Shown in pieces: positions 10,594-17,774 of a DNA stretch of 64,000 bases. The translations under genes and the position numbers were made by a program. Source of the stretch: Pseudomonas reidholzensis (GTDB lineage: Bacteria > Pseudomonadota > Gammaproteobacteria > Pseudomonadales > Pseudomonadaceae). The stretch covers positions 620,001-684,000 of the forward strand of contig NZ_UNOZ01000013.1 of NCBI RefSeq assembly GCF_900536025.1, written 5' to 3'. Under the pieces are notes generated by a model. It was not told the origin of the DNA. It saw nothing but the letters and a program-made list of their open reading frames with translations, and did not search any database. Position 1 is the stretch's first letter, and every line of letters begins with the position of its first letter.

Positions 10594-11010
10594 TCAGGCC
10601 GCGTCGGCCAGGGCGAACACGATCCCGCGGCAGTAAGGCGCGCCGTCCTCGACCACCTCGAAAGTGGCATGGGGGATATCGGTCTTGTAGGTCCAGCTGT
10701 AGCCGTCCTCCTTGCTCCACAGGGCCTCGATGGTTTTGGCTGATTTTTGCCGGTGCACGTACTCGGCGACCTCCTCATCGCCATCCACGCAATCGCGATC
10801 AGGCAGTACACCGTCAGCATCGACGAAAGCCATCCCGCCGTCGTAGCAGCCGATTTCTTCACGGCGAGCACCGTAGAACTCCATCAGGTCGTCGCTGGCG
10901 CCGCAGAGGATCACCAGGCCGGCGCTCTGTGCCGCGATGATCAGCGTGCCGGGGATGCGGGTTGGGTATTCGAGGCCGTTCAACTGCGCGGCGAGTTCTT
11001 CTTTCGTCAT
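10594..11010 (-). CDS. Phage protein, unknown function
   Basis: A 138-residue acidic protein (MTKEELAAQLNGLEYP start, GGAG site 10 nt upstream). It contains IPGTLIIAAQSAGLVILCGASDDLMEF and YGARREEIGCYDGG, which I have seen in small early proteins of Pseudomonas prophages. No motif suggests a biochemical role. It belongs to the leftward early operon. Confidence 0.7.
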   Translation of the reverse strand: MTKEELAAQLNGLEYPTRIPGTLIIAAQSAGLVILCGASDDLMEFYGARREEIGCYDGGMAFVDADGVLPDRDCVDGDEEVAEYVHRQKSAKTIEALWSKEDGYSWTYKTDIPHATFEVVEDGAPYCRGIVFALADAA

Positions 11011-11066
11011 GGCAATAGCTCTCCATGCCCGCGAGTGTCGGCGGGCTTGAGTTGTAGGGGGAGGGG

Positions 11067-11393
11067 TTACAGCAGATGGGCTCCGGCTTCGAGCAGGCCG
11101 TCGCGTTCTTCCCGCAGCCGTTCGGCCAGGTGCCATGGCGTCCAATAACCATCCACCATAGGTACGGCCAATGGCTGCTGCGGCCCGTTCCAGCGGAGGC
11201 CGTAGCGAGGAAGACCTTCTCCATTGGGAGGCCGTGGCGGCCACTCAGGGCGAAGACCTTTCAGTTCCTCGATCTCGGCCAGCAGGCTTTTAACTCCGGC
11301 AGCAAGCTCGCGGTGGTGTTCGTCAGCGCAGAAGCGCCGATCAACTGCTACACGATCGGCCAAGGCCTTCAGCTTTTCTTTGTTGATAGTCAT
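11067..11393 (-). CDS. Phage protein, unknown function
   Basis: A 108-residue protein starting MTINKEKLKALADRVA. The ATG at 11393 is preferred because the GGAG site is 8 nt away; the ATG at 11399 would be too close. It has a helical N-terminal half (LLAEIEELKGLRPEW) and a Trp/Pro-rich C-terminal half. It overlaps the upstream gene by 4 nt (ATGA), showing operon coupling. Confidence 0.65.
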   Translation of the reverse strand: MTINKEKLKALADRVAVDRRFCADEHHRELAAGVKSLLAEIEELKGLRPEWPPRPPNGEGLPRYGLRWNGPQQPLAVPMVDGYWTPWHLAERLREERDGLLEAGAHLL

Positions 11394-11803
11394 TGGCATA
11401 GCTCCGTCGGCACCTGAACGGTATCGCCGATCTTGGCGGCGACGTACGCGCGACACGCTGCGATGAGGCGGGTTTCACCCCGACCGAATCCCACGCGGGC
11501 ATCGCCGCCATCAAGCTCGATCCACACCTCTGCACACCGGCCACCGCCCAGGACTTTGGGGGCTCGCCGCTCTTCCGGGTCAACGCGATCAATCAGCGGC
11601 CCGCCCAGCGCCCAGTCCTCCCATGGGTTGTACCGCTCAGTACGCTCGGTCACCGTGGCGCGGTACCGGGCGAACACTCGCCAGGGCACTCCGTTGTAGC
11701 TGGGCTCGGCCAGGTGCAGGTCCAGCCCTTCGGCCTTGCCTACCGCCCATCCCAGCGCCTCGCCGACCAGGTCTGCTGTCTTCACTTCGATGAGTTCGGT
11801 CAT
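11390..11803 (-). CDS. DUF2591-like phage protein
   Basis: A 137-residue protein opening MTELIEVKTADLVGEALGW with AVGKAEGL, the pattern of the DUF2591 phage family (small early proteins that include NinX-like products). It also has NPWEDWALGGPLID and ends in a RLIAACRAYVAAKIGD helix. The biochemical role is unknown. ATGA overlaps join it to both neighbours. Confidence 0.75.
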   Translation of the reverse strand: MTELIEVKTADLVGEALGWAVGKAEGLDLHLAEPSYNGVPWRVFARYRATVTERTERYNPWEDWALGGPLIDRVDPEERRAPKVLGGGRCAEVWIELDGGDARVGFGRGETRLIAACRAYVAAKIGDTVQVPTELCQ

Positions 11804-12135
11804 GGCATCTGCTCTCCGCGCTGCGCGGCAACGCTGACGATTGCCGTGCGAGCGGCCTTCCGGCGATCGCCGTGCGCATGCTCGCTATCTACCCAGACCA
11901 TGGTGTCGTCCGCCCAGACGGCTTCGGATTCGCCAGATCCTTCAACATGGATCTGGATGCCAAGATCAATGGCCAGCTTGAAAGCGTCGCCGTCGTTGAT
12001 GCTTGGATTCCAGTGCGCCCTGGTGCCCGACTTACCCCGGATGCGCAGCGGCCATTTCGGATCGCTGCAGGTGCAAGGCTCAACTTCAATACCGGCAGCC
12101 TTGGCGGCGAGCAGCAGCTCTTGGAGTTCAGTCAC
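11800..12135 (-). CDS. Phage ABA-sandwich-like protein
   Basis: A 111-residue protein. WNPSINDGDAFKLAIDLGI is the signature of the phage ABA-sandwich family, small proteins often found beside DUF2591 genes. No enzymatic motif is visible. It is coupled to the neighbours by 4-nt overlaps. Confidence 0.7.
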   Translation of the reverse strand: MTELQELLLAAKAAGIEVEPCTCSDPKWPLRIRGKSGTRAHWNPSINDGDAFKLAIDLGIQIHVEGSGESEAVWADDTMVWVDSEHAHGDRRKAARTAIVSVAAQRGEQMP

Positions 12136-12389
12136 AGCTGGTACCTCTCATCAATCCAGCGCCCAGGCGCCAGTGCGGGTGTAGGTCCGTTGTCCTGCTG
12201 TTCGTGCGGGGAGAGCTGGCGCTGGTTGCCGGCCTGTAGCTGGATGACCGGCTCGCACTTGGGCTGCTGCTCGCGGCCGGCCCCAGTGACGAACACCAGC
12301 AGACCGATCAGGACTAAAACCGCGAGAAGCTCGTCCCAGTCGAGGAGGCCGCGTGTGGCCGTGCGTATTGGGTCGTTTGGGCCGGTCAT
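12132..12389 (-). CDS. Small single-pass membrane protein
   Basis: An 85-residue product starting at 12389 (MTGPNDPIRTATRG). One hydrophobic segment, LLAVLVLIGLLVFVTGAG, is followed by a polar Gln-rich tail. It is probably an inner-membrane protein with the tail outside or in the cytoplasm. The function is unknown. It is joined to both neighbours by 4-nt overlaps. Confidence 0.65.
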   Translation of the reverse strand: MTGPNDPIRTATRGLLDWDELLAVLVLIGLLVFVTGAGREQQPKCEPVIQLQAGNQRQLSPHEQQDNGPTPALAPGRWIDERYQL

Positions 12390-13036
12390 GGCTCGATCCT
12401 CTTGAACTCGACCGCCCAGACCCATGGGTTTCCGCTCCACGACTCATCGCCGTTGATGCTGCTCCAGAGGCACTCGAATAACTGGGCGGCGGTGAGCGTC
12501 TCGTCTGCGTCTGGTACGTGCCGAAGGAAATCCACGCCTTCTGCTTCGGCTTGCTTCTCGCTGATGTCCTGCAGCAGCTCGACGCGCACTGCGGTGATTT
12601 CCAGCAGGATGCGGCTGGCCCAGCGCGGCATGTGGATCGATGGCCGCCCTCGGCCCTGCGAGAGCATTGCGCATCCCGTCTGCCGGATGCTGCCATCTGC
12701 CGGATAAAAAACTGGCTCGCCCTTGCTCAGTTCGCGCGGCGCGATCGAGTCGAGTTGAGCATCTGCCAGCCAGGCCTCGCGCACCCACAGCCGGTCACCT
12801 GGCTGGCCATACGGGCATACAATTGGGTGCTCGGTGCCTTTGGCATCCAAGCAGCTCTCGTCAAAAGTGTGCATGGGGCGCCAAGACTCGTCTTCCTGCT
12901 GGTGAAGCTCGAAGCTGCTATCAGCGCTCCGCATGCTGGGCTTGATCTCGCGCCGTGTGACAGTCTTCCGTCCTTCCAGAATGGCGCGGACCATTGGCCC
13001 GCTGAACAAGATCGGGCGTTCCTTTGCTTGAGACAT
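12386..13036 (-). CDS. ASCH/morphogenetic-type phage protein
   Basis: A 216-residue protein starting MSQAKERPILFSGPMVRAIL, with GRKTVTRR, then PGDRLWVREAW and MPRWASRILLEITAVRVE. This is the typical pattern of phage proteins annotated as ASCH-domain or morphogenetic. ASCH domains are thought to bind RNA or modified nucleotides. The actual role in the phage is unknown. Confidence 0.75.
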   Translation of the reverse strand: MSQAKERPILFSGPMVRAILEGRKTVTRREIKPSMRSADSSFELHQQEDESWRPMHTFDESCLDAKGTEHPIVCPYGQPGDRLWVREAWLADAQLDSIAPRELSKGEPVFYPADGSIRQTGCAMLSQGRGRPSIHMPRWASRILLEITAVRVELLQDISEKQAEAEGVDFLRHVPDADETLTAAQLFECLWSSINGDESWSGNPWVWAVEFKRIEP

Positions 13037-13153
13037 AGCTTCGCCTTGGCCGCCATATCGCGGCAGTGAATAGAGGGAGAGGGTGGTTAAAGAAATCTGT
13101 GGGGATTGCCCGGGAATGAAGATTTTCTGGGCGGGGTGAAGATTTTCTGCGAG

Positions 13154-13600
13154 TCAGGCCTTTTTGCTGGGCTCGACAGAATGGCCGGCGCTTGCAGATG
13201 CGGCCTCAGCAAGAAGGTCAGTGGTCAGCATGTCGAGAGAGATCACCGATCCATTCCCCTGCAGCCAGTCGCGCAACAGCGCATCCCGCTCGGCCAGCTT
13301 GCGCGATACGGCCACGAATGCGCGGTCGGATTCGGCCAGCTCTGCGCGAAGCCGCTCAACCTCAGCCGGATCTACAGGGAGGAGCGACAGAATCTCGCGG
13401 GCGGCCTTCAGGGCTTGCTCTTCGTTGAATGTCGCGCCTGCGCCGCCCAAAGCCGGCTCGCCGTTGTTGCTGAAGATCTGCAGGATTGCCTGGTCTTCGA
13501 TAGGAGTCGCCGGGTAGTCAGCGCAAGCCAAGTCGCGAAGATCTCGCGCAATATCCCGCAGCCTGCTTTCGGGGACCCTGACCATCTTCTCTGTGCTCAT
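13154..13600 (-). CDS. Coiled-coil phage protein
   Basis: A 148-residue product starting at 13600 (MSTEKMVRVPESRLRDIARD) with a GGAG site. The N-terminal part carries DLRDLACADYPATPIED; a heptad stretch, AEVERLRAELAESDRAFVAV, follows, consistent with a coiled coil. Between this gene and the ASCH-like gene, the 12-nt GAAGATTTTCTG is directly repeated (13114 and 13135). The function is unknown. Confidence 0.65.
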   Translation of the reverse strand: MSTEKMVRVPESRLRDIARDLRDLACADYPATPIEDQAILQIFSNNGEPALGGAGATFNEEQALKAAREILSLLPVDPAEVERLRAELAESDRAFVAVSRKLAERDALLRDWLQGNGSVISLDMLTTDLLAEAASASAGHSVEPSKKA

Positions 13601-13758
13601 GGACGATTCTCCGTTTGATACCTGGCCTGCCGCTTCTTCGAGCAGGCCCGGTGATTGCCGTGGGCGCGGTTCTTGCCGCACTCGTCGCAGGTGTTGGTGA
13701 GTTCGAATTGGGGCATGCCGGCCTGGGGCCGGGCGTAGGATCGACGCATGGGCCTCAT
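13597..13758 (-). CDS. Small zinc-binding-like protein
   Basis: A 53-residue basic protein, short enough to be missed easily. It has CDECGKNRAHGNHRACSKKR, three Cys plus two His in a plausible zinc knuckle. A GGAGG site lies 4 nt before the ATG. Its start overlaps the stop of the methyltransferase and its stop overlaps the next start, both as ATGA, so it sits in the same coupled operon as the DGR reverse transcriptase. The role is unknown. Confidence 0.65.
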   Translation of the reverse strand: MRPMRRSYARPQAGMPQFELTNTCDECGKNRAHGNHRACSKKRQARYQTENRP

Positions 13759-14678
13759 GCGGCCTCCATCAGTGCTTCAATGACGCGCTGGCCGGCCAGC
13801 GGCGGTACTGCATTGCCGGCCATGTGCATGGTCAGCCGGTGGCTGTCAGGCCTGAGGGTTTCAGCTGGAAACGACATCGCGGCCAGGGCCTCGTCGGCGC
13901 TGAGCATCCGCATGCGGTCGCCGTCGACTAGGGCCCAACGGTCCACTGTGGTGATGGTGCCGATCGGCCGGTCGATGTCACGGCCGGTAGTGCCAGAGCC
14001 CTTGCCGTAGTAGGGCATGATGAAGCGGTCGCCAAAGCGCTGTCGCCCGTTGCGCACCCTGTCGAGAGTGGCTTGGGCCCGGCCCGGCTTCTCGATCTGC
14101 GACCAGCGCCCGGCGTCGAAGTCGAGAAAGATGGTGGCTGGCACATGGCGCTCGCGCTGAAGCTCAAGCATCAGTGGCGCTTTGCTGCGCGTCAGCACCA
14201 TGAACAGGCGCACCCGGTGCTGCGGCACGCCGAGGTCGGCACAGTCGACGATGTGCGGCGCGGCCTGATAGCCGAGCGCCTGAACGGCCTGCAGCCAGGC
14301 CGGGTAGAGCACCCAGTCGGTGAACTCCGGCACGTTTTCAATCACCGCCGCCGGCGGCCGGTGCACCTCCAGAGCCGACACCGGCGCCCAGGCCGTCGAG
14401 CGCGAAGCATCGTGCTCAGGGTTGCCCGACTTCTTGCCGCGGGCCTTGGCATGACCCTGGCAACAGGGGGATGCGAGCAAAATATCGTGTGCCGGCACCT
14501 GCTCCCAACGCGCCTGGTGCAGGTCTTGGCAGACGTGCAGGGTTTCTGGGTGGTTGGCGCTGTGCCATTCAACGGCAACCGGCCAGTGGTTTGCCGCCCA
14601 GAGAACCTGGACGCCTGCGGCGCGCGCGCCGGTGCTCCATCCGCCGAGGCCGGCGAACAGGTCGATTGCTGTTGTCAT
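13755..14678 (-). CDS. C5-cytosine DNA methyltransferase
   Basis: A 307-residue enzyme that transfers methyl from SAM to cytosine C5. Motif I is DLFAGLGGWSTGA near the N-terminus, the catalytic motif IV is SPCCQGH (phage variant of PCQ), motif VI is ENV, motif VIII-like QHRVRLF follows, and GNAVPP is motif X-like. GAGGAAATC precedes the ATG at 14678. The start overlaps the stop of the reverse transcriptase (ATGA). No restriction gene is nearby, so it is probably an orphan methylase that protects phage DNA or marks DGR-linked sites. Specificity cannot be read from sequence. Confidence 0.92.
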   Translation of the reverse strand: MTTAIDLFAGLGGWSTGARAAGVQVLWAANHWPVAVEWHSANHPETLHVCQDLHQARWEQVPAHDILLASPCCQGHAKARGKKSGNPEHDASRSTAWAPVSALEVHRPPAAVIENVPEFTDWVLYPAWLQAVQALGYQAAPHIVDCADLGVPQHRVRLFMVLTRSKAPLMLELQRERHVPATIFLDFDAGRWSQIEKPGRAQATLDRVRNGRQRFGDRFIMPYYGKGSGTTGRDIDRPIGTITTVDRWALVDGDRMRMLSADEALAAMSFPAETLRPDSHRLTMHMAGNAVPPLAGQRVIEALMEAA

Positions 14679-15832
14679 GATTTCCTCGGGTAGGTCTTGG
14701 TCAGCTCGCCGTTGACCGTATGGCCCCGGCGCAGGATCAGGTTCGCCAGTGCGGCGCGGTCTTTCTGGCTGTGGCTGGCCTGGCTGAGCAGGCCGAAGTA
14801 GCTGTTGGCCGTCTCGCGCAGGTCCTCCACCGGGGCGGCGGCGGTGCGCTTCATGGCCTGGGCTACCGACTTCTTGCGGGTGGTGCGCCGCCACGGCTTG
14901 ATCACATGCCCGACGAAGTCCACGCCACGGTCAATTGGCTGCAGGATGGTCTTCTTCGGGTTGAGCCTGGCGCCCAGGCTTGGCAGGAACTGCTCGATCC
15001 TGCGCAGCCACTCGTTCAACTGCTGCGCAGAGTCGTGCAGCAGCACGAAGTCGTCGACGTAGCGGATGTAGTGCTTCGCGCCCAGTTCGTGTTTGCAGAA
15101 CTGGTCCAGGGCGTCGAGGTAGACGTTCGCGAAGAACTGGGACGACAGGTTGCCGATCGGTAGGCCCAGGTGGGCCGGCTGCGCGGCAAGGCGCTTGTGC
15201 TGCGGAACCCGGTTGAACAGGTGCGCCGGGCTGCGCGTCGAGTAATCCTCGAGCGGGTCGTGCATGAGCACCTGCAGGGTCAACTGCCGCCACCAGGGAT
15301 CAGTGATCCTGCCGACGATCTGCTCGGCCAGCACGCGCTTGTCGATCGCGACGAAGAAGTTGGCAAGGTCGCACTTGAGGTAGAAGCCGGGGCGGGACCA
15401 GTTCTGCGTCTGGCTCCGGATCTTCGCCTCAAGGCGCTTGCCGGCGTACAGCGTGCCGCGGCCTTTGATACAGGCGCAGCTGTCCGCAATGAAGCTGCTT
15501 TCGATCCGTGGACCGATGCGGTTGTAAAGCAGGTGGTGCACGATGCGGTCGCGGAAGTCGGCGGCCCACACCTCGCGGGCCTTTGGCCGGGTGACCACAA
15601 AGCAGATTGAGCGACCTGGCCGGTATCGGCCGGTGACCAGGTCGTGGTGCAGCTCCGTCAGGTTCCGCTCGAGGCTCACTTCGAATGCCAGCGCGCTGTT
15701 GCTGTTGCGCTTCGAGCGCCGGCAATCGTAGTAAGCCTGGACCAGTTCGCTGAACGGGTAGGGGTTCGAATCTGCGGACGGGGCGGACGCGAAGCTCGTT
15801 GTTCTTGTCGTTGTTGTTCTGATAGCCATCAT
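14675..15832 (-). CDS. DGR reverse transcriptase
   Basis: A 385-residue reverse transcriptase of the diversity-generating retroelement type. Motifs in order: the first catalytic Asp D155 in LKCDLANFF, motif 4 GLPIGNLSSQFFAN with the DGR-specific Ser-Gln (S231-Q232), the catalytic YVDD at 258-261 and the primer-grip region VDFVGHVIKPWRR. It has no maturase or retron features. Its role is to copy the TR RNA with errors at adenines, together with Avd. The only ATG codons in frame before the conserved domain are at 15832 and 15829, inside the TR; a stop codon lies just upstream in frame and no good ribosome site is visible. Residues 1-21 are therefore encoded by the TR. Confidence 0.96.
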   Translation of the reverse strand: MMAIRTTTTRTTSFASAPSADSNPYPFSELVQAYYDCRRSKRNSNSALAFEVSLERNLTELHHDLVTGRYRPGRSICFVVTRPKAREVWAADFRDRIVHHLLYNRIGPRIESSFIADSCACIKGRGTLYAGKRLEAKIRSQTQNWSRPGFYLKCDLANFFVAIDKRVLAEQIVGRITDPWWRQLTLQVLMHDPLEDYSTRSPAHLFNRVPQHKRLAAQPAHLGLPIGNLSSQFFANVYLDALDQFCKHELGAKHYIRYVDDFVLLHDSAQQLNEWLRRIEQFLPSLGARLNPKKTILQPIDRGVDFVGHVIKPWRRTTRKKSVAQAMKRTAAAPVEDLRETANSYFGLLSQASHSQKDRAALANLILRRGHTVNGELTKTYPRKS

Positions 15833-15872
15833 CGAAGTTCATGTTGAACGCGTAATTGGCCGAGCGCTGCGA
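15771..15872 (-). repeat. DGR template repeat (TR)
   Basis: About 102 bp, nearly identical to the 3' ends of both target genes. Read in the target frame it encodes an Asn/Asp/Tyr-rich stretch (SANYAFNMNFDDGYQNNN) with AAC, AAT, GAT and TAT codons at the variable positions, then the constant ELRVRPVR. Such AAY codons give wide amino-acid variety but never stop codons when A is mutated. The GC-rich 3' part (coding strand CGCGTCCGCCCCGTCCGC) matches an IMH-type initiation segment. The TR overlaps the first 21 codons of the reverse transcriptase. Confidence 0.95.
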
Positions 15873-16034
15873 CCGGTCGTGCTATCTACGTCGCCCCGGC
15901 GATCGCTCATCGGGGTAACTGTGCTGGACCTAAACGGACGCTTTAGACCGGCGGTATCCATGCTGCACATGGCGGTGATCTCAGATCAGCGGCACGACCA
16001 GATTCAATTCGCACAGGCCAGAAAGCCGTAACCT

Positions 16035-16391
16035 TCAGGCAGCGGGCGCGGATGGGGTGAAGCGTTTCCAGGCGTTGGCCTGCTTCCCGATAGAGGTGGT
16101 GACCTCCATCGTTCCTGCGTGCTGCGGGACGCTGATATAGCGGCTGTCCTTGAACAACCGCATGAGCAGCTCGATCACCTGCACCTTCTCAACCAGCTGT
16201 GTCAGGTGGGGTCGTTTGTCCTGGGCAGCGTTCGCCCGGGCGATGAGCATGAGCACGTCAACGCACTCGTCGATCACGCGCCGGCCCAGTGACTGCTTCA
16301 GCTCGCGCGGGATGTTCTTGGTGAGGTTCGTGGCCATCTGCAACAGGCCGCTGGCGGCCTTGTAGATGGAAAGCTCAGTGTGCATTGCCAT
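16035..16391 (-). CDS. avd: Avd-like DGR accessory protein (four-helix bundle)
   Basis: A 118-residue, all-helical, basic protein: ELSIYKAASGLLQMATNLT, IPRELKQSLGRRVIDECVDV and KVQVIELLMRLFKDSR form helices of the four-helix-bundle family that includes Avd of Bordetella phage BPP-1. Avd forms a pentamer that binds the reverse transcriptase and the TR RNA and is needed for cDNA synthesis. The start at 16391 has a GGAGG site 8 nt upstream. It lies between the second target gene and the TR, the canonical DGR position. Confidence 0.85.
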   Translation of the reverse strand: MAMHTELSIYKAASGLLQMATNLTKNIPRELKQSLGRRVIDECVDVLMLIARANAAQDKRPHLTQLVEKVQVIELLMRLFKDSRYISVPQHAGTMEVTTSIGKQANAWKRFTPSAPAA

Positions 16392-16412
16392 GGCATGCCC
16401 CTCCGTGGGCGG

Positions 16413-16430
16413 CCGGCCGCAAGCGGCCGG
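16413..16430 (-). promoter_or_regulatory. Hairpin/cruciform downstream of VR1
   Basis: CCGGCCG (16413-16419) pairs with CGGCCGG (16424-16430) around a CAAG loop. It lies 29 nt beyond the 3' end of VR1. BPP-1 needs a comparable stem of about 8 bp with a 4-nt loop after VR for efficient retrohoming. Confidence 0.6.
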
Positions 16431-16443
16431 TTAAATGACTGAA

Positions 16444-17052
16444 TTACTGAATGAGCTCGCTGCGGACGGGGCGGACGCGAAGCTCGCCGCTCTTGCCGTG
16501 GCCGTGCTGAAAGCCAGCACCGAAGTCCATGTTGAACGCGTAAATGGCCGAGCGCTGCGAAGACGACCAGTACCAGGTGTCGCGGAACGCCTCGGCGCCA
16601 CCCTCTTGGAAGGCCTCATGCGCGGTCTGCTTGGGATCCTCTTCGCTATACAGCAGGCCTACAGGCTCGCTTTGTGGGTTGTCGCCATTGCGCAGGCCGG
16701 CCCAGTTCTCTTCGATGGTCGGCTTGAAGTGGCGGTACTGCAGCTCCTGCACGTCGCGGGCGGGGATCGCCCAGTCAGTGAAGCCGCCAATCTCCAGAGC
16801 CAGAACCTGCTTGGCCAGCTCGCTTCCGGCGGCGGCCATTGCCTCGGTGTTGGCGCGGCTGTTGGTGAAGCTGTCGGCGCCTTCGATCTTCGCGCCGAAC
16901 TCGCCCCAGGCGCCTTTCAGCTCATGGGCGGCGCCGGCCGTGATCCAGAGGTGACGCTCGCCGGTGGCCGGGTCGCGGGTGATGCCGGTGACGAAGCCGC
17001 CGCCGTATGCCTGGCCGATAGCCGGGGTTGCCGATTTCTCAACTGCGCTCAT
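16444..17052 (-). CDS. DGR target protein 1 (C-type-lectin-like fold)
   Basis: A 202-residue protein whose last ~35 residues are encoded by VR1. The start at 17052 (MSAVEKSATPAIGQAYGG) has a GGAG site. The N-terminal part, with HLWITAGAAHELKGAWGEFG and LEIGGFTDWAIPARDVQEL, fits the DUF1566/CLec-type scaffold used by DGR proteins. The variable end reads WYWSSSQRSAIYAFNMDFGA then GFQHGHGKSG and the constant ELRVRPVR. No signal peptide or membrane anchor is visible. It should present a diversified ligand-binding surface; the ligand is unknown. Confidence 0.92.
   Translation of the reverse strand: MSAVEKSATPAIGQAYGGGFVTGITRDPATGERHLWITAGAAHELKGAWGEFGAKIEGADSFTNSRANTEAMAAAGSELAKQVLALEIGGFTDWAIPARDVQELQYRHFKPTIEENWAGLRNGDNPQSEPVGLLYSEEDPKQTAHEAFQEGGAEAFRDTWYWSSSQRSAIYAFNMDFGAGFQHGHGKSGELRVRPVRSELIQ
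16460..16560 (-). repeat. DGR variable repeat 1 (VR1)
   Basis: Aligned without gaps to the TR at an offset of 688 nt. It differs at 13 positions and every one is a T on the plus strand of the TR, that is an A in the coding strand. The IMH-like GC-rich end is unchanged. Confidence 0.95.
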
Positions 17053-17080
17053 GTGATGCTCCTTGTGTGCAGGCAACAAA

Positions 17081-17100
17081 AAAGGCGCTGATGCGCCTTT
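17081..17100 (-). promoter_or_regulatory. Hairpin downstream of VR2 (cruciform or terminator)
   Basis: A perfect 8-bp stem, AAAGGCGC (17081-17088) and GCGCCTTT (17093-17100), with a 4-nt loop. It lies 30 nt beyond VR2, the same distance as the hairpin after VR1. On the minus strand it is followed by a T-run, so it can also act as a terminator between the two target genes. Confidence 0.65.
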
Positions 17101-17118
17101 GGTCGAATGGATGAAGGA

Positions 17119-17712
17119 TTAAATGAAGAATCTGCGGACGGGGCGGACGCGAAGCTCGATGCCCTTGCCGTAGAAGTCCTGATAGCCACCAGCGAAGAGC
17201 ATGGTGAACGCGCAACAGGCCGAGCGCTGCGAGCTGCTCCAGTACGCCCCTTCGGTGATCAGGCCGTGAACCCATGCCTGGTAGAGCTGGGATGCGGCCG
17301 GCAGGTCAAAGTCGGCGTGGCCGTCAGCCTGGTGTGCTCGAGCGGCTTCGGCAGCAGGGTGGCCGCCCTCGGCGATCAGGGTGTCGGTGTTGGCCTTGCC
17401 GTCGTGTCGACTGACCGCCTTCGACTCGGTGCTGCGGCCACCCCATTCGTGCTCACCGACATCGCGGTCGGCGAAGATCAGGTAGTGCGCTGGCACATCG
17501 CCGTGCACCGGGATGAACCCGCCATTGATGCCGCCCTGGCCCGGCCAAGGCTGGCCCACGGCAGGAATGTCTGCCTTGCCAATTGGCTGAACGTTGGCCG
17601 CTGGCGGCAGCACTTGGGCAAACACACTGGCGACCGCCAGCTTCGCCAGGGAGGAAGCCGGCATCTTGATCGTGGTGTCGCCGTGCTTCAGGGTGATCAT
17701 TTCAGGCTTCAT
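17119..17712 (-). CDS. DGR target protein 2 (C-type-lectin-like fold)
   Basis: A 197-residue protein (MKPEMITLKHGDTTIKMP start, GAGG site 7 nt upstream) whose residues from about 161 are encoded by VR2. The central GQPWPGQGGINGGFI and AHYLIFADRD segments are the pattern of DUF1566-type CLec proteins. The variable end reads YWSSSQRSACCAFTMLFAGG then YQDFYGKGI and the constant ELRVRPVRRF. A moderately hydrophobic stretch (LAKLAVASVFAQVLPP, residues 22-37) might associate with membrane but is not a clear signal peptide. It is the first gene of the DGR cassette. Confidence 0.92.
   Translation of the reverse strand: MKPEMITLKHGDTTIKMPASSLAKLAVASVFAQVLPPAANVQPIGKADIPAVGQPWPGQGGINGGFIPVHGDVPAHYLIFADRDVGEHEWGGRSTESKAVSRHDGKANTDTLIAEGGHPAAEAARAHQADGHADFDLPAASQLYQAWVHGLITEGAYWSSSQRSACCAFTMLFAGGYQDFYGKGIELRVRPVRRFFI
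17131..17232 (-). repeat. DGR variable repeat 2 (VR2)
   Basis: Aligned without gaps to the TR at an offset of 1360 nt. All 16 differences are at TR coding-strand adenines. Its pattern is different from VR1, so the two targets have been rewritten independently from the same template. Confidence 0.95.
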
Positions 17713-17774
17713 GAGTGATCCTCAGGATGGCGCCGCCCTCCATGGCTGGATGCGGCATAGTGAAATAGGGTTGG

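Noticed and set aside
14675..15832. Group II intron, retron or abortive-infection reverse transcriptase
   Set aside because: No maturase or endonuclease domain, no intron RNA domain V-like hairpin, no msr-msd; the SQ motif, Avd and TR/VR pairs show a DGR.
16435..17718. Two plus-strand open frames opposite the DGR target genes
   Set aside because: The minus-strand frames end in the TR-like repeat with the ELRVRPVR signature and have good ribosome sites; the plus frames have neither.
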